Below are positions 59,382 to 64,000 of a stretch of DNA of 64,000 bases, piece after piece. A program made the translations under genes and the position numbers. The first letter of the stretch is position 1. Every line of letters starts with the position of its first letter. Below the pieces are notes generated by a model. It had not been told where the DNA came from. It did not search any database and worked only from the letters and a program-made list of their open reading frames with translations. Source of the DNA: Saccopteryx bilineata (Eukaryota > Chordata > Mammalia > Chiroptera > Emballonuridae); contig NC_089496.1 of NCBI RefSeq assembly GCF_036850765.1, positions 47,358,113 through 47,422,112 of the forward strand. Direction: 5' to 3'.

Positions 59382-59628
59382 ACACGACAATCCTGATGGG
59401 GATGTACTTGCTAATTTTGTATCGTCCAAAAGGCCCCCACCCAAAAGTAAGCTGGTGCAGACCGCCCCGGCTGAGAGCCCCACCATGGCCTCTGCGTGGG
59501 ATAAGATGGAGAAGCTGCCGTCATCAGACCCTTCCTCGGACACGAAGAGGGTGGGAGAGAAGACCAGGCCGAAGTCTGGCCTGCTTGTCCGAGGCATGAT
59601 GGCCGGGCCCACCGCCAGCTCCCCGCAG
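59382..59628 (+). CDS. MINDY4: MINDY4 fourth coding exon
   Basis: Exon of 247 bp with acceptor ttttttggcag and donor gtagtgct, phase 2 in and phase 0 out. It reads HDNPDGDVLANFVSSKRPPP and continues to KSGLLVRGMMAGPTASSPQ. This is the low-complexity region between the N-terminal motif and the distant catalytic domain. It diverges more from human than exons 1-2 but stays in frame, including the conserved RPKSGLLVRGMM block. I saw no further MINDY4 exon before the window ends. Confidence 0.94.
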
Positions 59629-59977
59629 GTAGTGCTCCTTGCTGTTGTCATGAGGGTGGACAGGGCGAACCTGCCGGGGCGTGAGGGCCTACCTGGGTTT
59701 ATTCGGGGCCACCCCACAGGCAGCCCAAGAGGGGGGGGGTCTGTGTGTTGGAAATGGAAGAGCACCTCTCTTTTCTCCTTGTGGGAGCGGGGGCAGTCCT
59801 CACCTCCTGCCCTGCCCTCGGTTTACCCATCCTGTCAGTGAGGTGGATGTTGTGGTTTTATATTGCTTTGCCGGGGGAGGGGGGCTCGTCCAAGTCTAGG
59901 GAACTAATTTTTCATTTTTAAAAACATGATAGTTAAAAAGGAAAAAGAAACCCCAGTATTGATACTTAACATCATTG

Positions 59978-60356
59978 GTTTTGTTTTTTTTTTTTGTATT
60001 TTTCTGAAGTTGGAAACGGGGAGGCAGTCAGACAGACTCCCGCATGCGCCCGACTGGGATCCACCCGGCATGCCCACTAAGGGGTGATGCTCTGCCCATC
60101 TGGGGCGTTGCTCTGTTGCAACCAGAGCCATTCTAGCGCCTGAGGCAGAGACCACAGAGCCATCCTCAGCTCCCGGGCCAACTTTGCTCCAATGGAGCCT
60201 TGGCTGCGGGAGGGGAAGAGAGAGACAGAGAGGAAGGAGAGGGGGAGGGGTGGAGAAGCAGATGGGCGCTTCTCCTGTGTGCCCTGGCCGGGAATCTAAC
60301 CCGGGACTCCTGCACGCCAGGCCGACGCTCTACCGCTGAGCCAACTGGCCAGGGCC
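59978..60356 (-). repeat. Long composite tRNA-derived bat SINE
   Basis: Minus-strand head ggccctggccagttggctca. Target duplication cttaacatcattg at 59965-59977 and 60357-60369. Confidence 0.95.
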
Positions 60357-61517
60357 CTTAACATCATTGTTTTATAGTGTCCCTTAAAAAGGGACTATGG
60401 TAGGGTCCCATTAGGTGGGGGACTAAACCAAATCAGAGAATGAATGTAAGAGGAGTTTGTAAAACAACAGAGTAAAATCAAACACCAAACTCAGTGTGTG
60501 GGATCGGACAGATCGGGAGCCTGAGCCAACCAAAACCAGGCGGTATGTGTCCATGGCTGGTCCCCTCCACTCTCCTGAGCTGCGTGGTGGGGTGTGGACT
60601 GTGGCTGTAAACACCGGTATTTTCAGAAAACCCATTTGCTGAAAAAGCGGAACCCTTCCCTTCCTCTGTCTACATCTCCTGAGATGTTTTGGACATTGTC
60701 TATTTCTCTTGGCCGGGGTCTCCTTTGTCCAACCAGCTGTCTCAGGCCCCTTCGAGCTCTGGGATGCCATGGCTCTCCAGTGGTCTCCAATGGTCATGCC
60801 ATCTCGCTGTCCAGACCACTCCCTTCTGTGTGGTTCAGACCACACCTTGACATCACGTCTCATCCTAGGTGTCTTATGCTTGAAGAGGGACGTTCCTAAG
60901 CTGGACCACAACTGGAGGAAAGGAACTAGGGGGTGAAGAGTTTGGAGGAAATGGGAAGACTTGGGAGGAGAAGGCTTCTGAGAGGTGGGACAGAACGGGA
61001 GAGATTTCTTCAGGCGGGGTAGGAATAGCCTCGTCCCAGGATGGCGACTATATGGCTTTTGGGCGACTCCTCCGTGCCACCTCCTGATGCCGTGCCTGTG
61101 GCAGACGTTGCTAATTGATCTCAGTGCCCTTTCTCCTGTCAAGCCTGGATGTGACTCCAGAACCTCCTGGGCCTCTTGGGCAGTGACCCCCAGGGAATAG
61201 ACTGGAGCTGAGCGAGATGAACCCTGTTCGCCACCTTGAGCTTCAGCTGTGAGCCCCCGGGGAGCAGGGGCTCTGCCCTGTTTGAGCGCAGGGCGTGGCA
61301 CGCAGCCCCGGGTTGGGCTGAGCGGTGCGGACTGTGTTGGAGGCGGCAGCGGGCACGGCTGGGACCAGTGGGTGGAGGCGGGTGTGAGGAGCTCTCAGCA
61401 TTGGAACAGGCCTTTTTTGAAGGAATTAGACCAGTTGTGTTAAGGTAAAGCCGGGTACCCCATCTGCTGGGGATGTTGTAGAAGGGCTTCCTGTCTGGTT
61501 GAGAGTTTAGACTACAT

Positions 61518-62365
61518 CAGCAGTTCTCACAGTTGGTATTCTCAAGATCTCTTTACACTCTTGAAATTATTGAGGAGCCCGAAGAGCTTTTGTTTATGTG
61601 TGTCATGTCTGTTGACATTTACTACATTAGAAATTAAAACAGAGATTAAAAAACCACTTGTTAAATCATTAAAAATAGCAGTAGTAAACCCATTACACTT
61701 AACACAAACAACGGATTTATAAAAACACTATATTTTGCGAAACAAGAAAGTAGTGAGGTGAGTAGCACTGTTTTACATTTTTGCAAATCTCTTTCCTGTC
61801 TGTCTGGCTTCGTAGAAGATTGTTCAAGCCTCATAGTTGTGTCTGAATTCAGTCTATTGTGTTATGGTATTTTGGTTGAAGCAGTGAAGAAAATCTGGCC
61901 TCATACAGATGTGCATTTGGAAGAGGAAAAAGTATTTTAATAGTCTTTTCAGAAAACTCAGGTATTCTTTGATACTATATCCAAACTGGACAAGTTATAG
62001 TTTCTTAATGTGGACTCTGAAACCATAACAATGAACTTTTATCCACTTCTATTAGTCTGACTTTCACTTTGAAAGAATTTTTTCTTACCACTGCCTGGTA
62101 TAGTCACATAAGGCATTGATCATTTGGAAACTGTTGGTTTACTGAGTTATCTCCCAAATACTGACATATTTTCTTATTTAAAAAAATTAAAATAAGTCAC
62201 ATCTATTGATGTCACCACCTAACTCATTACAAACATTTTTAAGTGTTGAGAAAGCACTCAAGCTCACAGTGCCAGGTGCACATTTCCCCAAATTGTAATT
62301 TTTACCTGAAAACTTGTATTTTGTCACTGACAACATCCTTTGTTTCCCTTGAAGTGACAGGCTCA
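61518..62365. repeat. Long old interspersed repeat of unassigned family
   Basis: Begins cagttctcacagttggtatt and runs on with cccgaagagcttttgtttat, ttttacatttttgcaaatct and gaagaaaatctggcctcata. I recognise this as a recurring old mammalian repeat but cannot name the family with certainty. It is AT-rich and has no coding capacity. Confidence 0.5.
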
Positions 62366-62370
62366 ATATT

Positions 62371-62720
62371 TTTTCTTTTTTTAGCCACAGAGACAGAGAG
62401 ACAGAAAAGGGCAGATAGGGACAGACAGGCAGGAAGAAAGAACGATGAGAAGCATCAATTCTTAGTTGATCATTGATTGCTTTCTCATATGTGCCTTGAC
62501 TGGGGGCCTCCAGCAGAGCCAGTCACCCCTTGCTCAAGCCAGTGATCTTGGGCTCAAACCAGTGACCTTGTGCTTCAAGCCAGTGACCTCTGAGCTCAAG
62601 CCAGGGACCCCGTGCTCAAGCTGGTGAGCCCGCGCTCCAACTGGCAACCTCGGAGTTTCGAACCTGGCTCCTCTGTGTCCCAGGCCAGTGCTCTACCATT
62701 GCACCCCCACCTAGTCAGGC
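62371..62720 (-). repeat. tRNA-derived bat SINE (long type)
   Basis: Antisense copy with ctcaagccagtgatcttggg-type blocks, inserted at the end of the older repeat that precedes it. Boundaries within a few bases. Confidence 0.9.
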
Positions 62721-63478
62721 TCAATTTATTTTCAAGAAAATGCCTGCTAGATACTCAAGATTGAATAAGCCATACTTGGTCTGTTCAGTTGTTCCATGAA
62801 AAAATAAACAGCGGGTTCAGCTCACAACTCAGATGCTAGACAAGTGCTTTTCCTCGAGAAAGTTGTTACCCTGTACGTCAAGCAGAATGCCTGCCCACCT
62901 CCGACTCTGTCACACAGAAGAGTAAAGAGATGTGTGCCACAGGGTCAAGGCTGAAGAATACTAACAATGCCTGTGCTTCAGCTTGGACAGTACCGACAGT
63001 AGCATTTTACTTACTTATTTTTATCGTGGTTGGCGGTGAGCACCTAGAGCACTGGTCACGTTCGGTGCCACTGCCTTGGTTCCTGCCACGGACCAGCAGT
63101 GTCTACATCATCACTGCCAATGTCAACACGGCGACAAAGGCAGATCACTCATAGTGTTATCATGAAAAGGGTTTTGAGCTCCCCCAAAAGATTGGGGGCC
63201 CCTAAGGTTGACGGGCCACACTTAAAAGTGGTGGACAAGTTGAATGCCAGGGTCCTGTCTAACCATCAAGTCCATGCAGTCGGGACCCCTCCTAATAGGG
63301 TGGGTCTGCTTCACCACCAAGAGAGTGCTTCAGCACACTTCTCCGTTCAGTGGTGGTTTTGTGTGCTCCCCCCCCAGGGGGGGGTTCTGAATCCTGTGAA
63401 GGACACTGGGTTGTTGTAGAATTTGCCCAGGTTTTCTGGAAGGTGTTTTGTGGGCCTTTGAGTCCCTTGGCCATTCTT

Positions 63479-63882
63479 TTTTTTTTTTTTTTTTTTTTTT
63501 TTTGTATTTTTCCAAAGCGAGAAGCCGTGGGTGGGGAGGGGGCACACAGACAGACTCCCGCATGCACCTGACCAGGATCCACCCCACATGCCCACCAGAG
63601 GGTGATGCTCTGTTTATCTGGGATGTTGCTCCACTGCAACCGGAGCCATTCTAGCACCTGAGGTGGAGGCCATGGAGCTGTCCTTATGTCCTTAGCACCT
63701 GGGCCAACTTTGCTCCAATGGAGCCTTGGCTGTGGGAGGGGAAGAGAGAGAGAGAGAGTAAAGAGTGGGGGAAAGGTGGAGAAGCAGATGGTCGCTTCTC
63801 TTGTGTGCCCTGGCTGGGAATCAAACTCGGGACTTCCACATGCCGGGCCGACGCTCTACCACTGAGCCAACCGGCCAGGGTT
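63479..63882 (-). repeat. Long composite tRNA-derived bat SINE
   Basis: Minus-strand head accctggccggttggctcag, with an A-tail of about 25 bases (read as T on the plus strand). Perfect 15-bp target duplication cccttggccattctt at 63464-63478 and 63883-63897, so it is young. Confidence 0.95.
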
Positions 63883-64000
63883 CCCTTGGCCATTCTTATT
63901 GGTTGCCCAGCAGGTAGAGCAAGATCTGCTAGGTGTTTCATCATTTTTCACTGCTGGGTCAGCTCTGCACTTACGAAGGATGAGTAAGACTCTGGGTTCC

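Larger units (their letters stand above)
59629..64000. other. Start of MINDY4 intron 4
   Basis: No exon recognised before the window ends. Contains two composite SINEs (59978-60356, 63479-63882), a long-type SINE (62371-62720), and old repeat sequence (61518-62365). A long minus-strand open frame at 60423-61301 has no recognisable family. Confidence 0.65.

Overview
The window is vertebrate, mammalian genomic DNA: split genes with GT/AG introns, MIR/L2/MaLR relics, and many tRNA-derived SINEs whose heads and tails match bat SINE families. I infer a bat, most likely a horseshoe bat (Rhinolophus) or a relative. The order of class of genus is inferred from SINE type only; the gene content is directly readable. 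The gene order CRHR2 (minus) - INMT relic (plus) - MINDY4 (plus) matches the mammalian interval known from human chromosome 7p14.

Left part (1-28,000, minus strand): the 5' half of CRHR2, the corticotropin-releasing hormone/urocortin receptor 2. Six coding exons are identifiable with consensus splice sites and matching phases. Two are isoform-beta leader exons (27736-27822 and 19048-19141), one is the isoform-alpha first exon (12077-12179), and three are common exons (11797-11922, 1732-1817, 89-198) that carry the ligand-binding ectodomain and the first membrane helix. The rest of the receptor lies off the left edge. The alpha start sits in a GC-rich promoter with a CCAAT box and a GC box. 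The beta start has a TATA-like element that also fits the MEF2 consensus.

Middle (28,000-47,300): intergenic DNA, rich in SINEs, hAT transposons and minisatellites. At 45474-45842 it holds a decayed last exon of INMT (indolethylamine N-methyltransferase), with frameshifts and stops. I could not find its first two exons. INMT therefore looks like a lost gene at its expected place.

Right part (47,300-64,000, plus strand): promoter and first four coding exons of MINDY4 (FAM188B), the lysine-48-specific deubiquitinase family member. The catalytic C-terminal part is beyond the right edge. Its GC-rich promoter carries an RFX-type X-box.

Open frames other than these exons are mostly repeats, tandem arrays or chance GC-rich frames. 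I found no functional RNA gene, CRISPR array or viral gene. Positions of young SINEs and hAT elements are anchored on target-site duplications; positions of old MIR/L2/MaLR relics are approximate.
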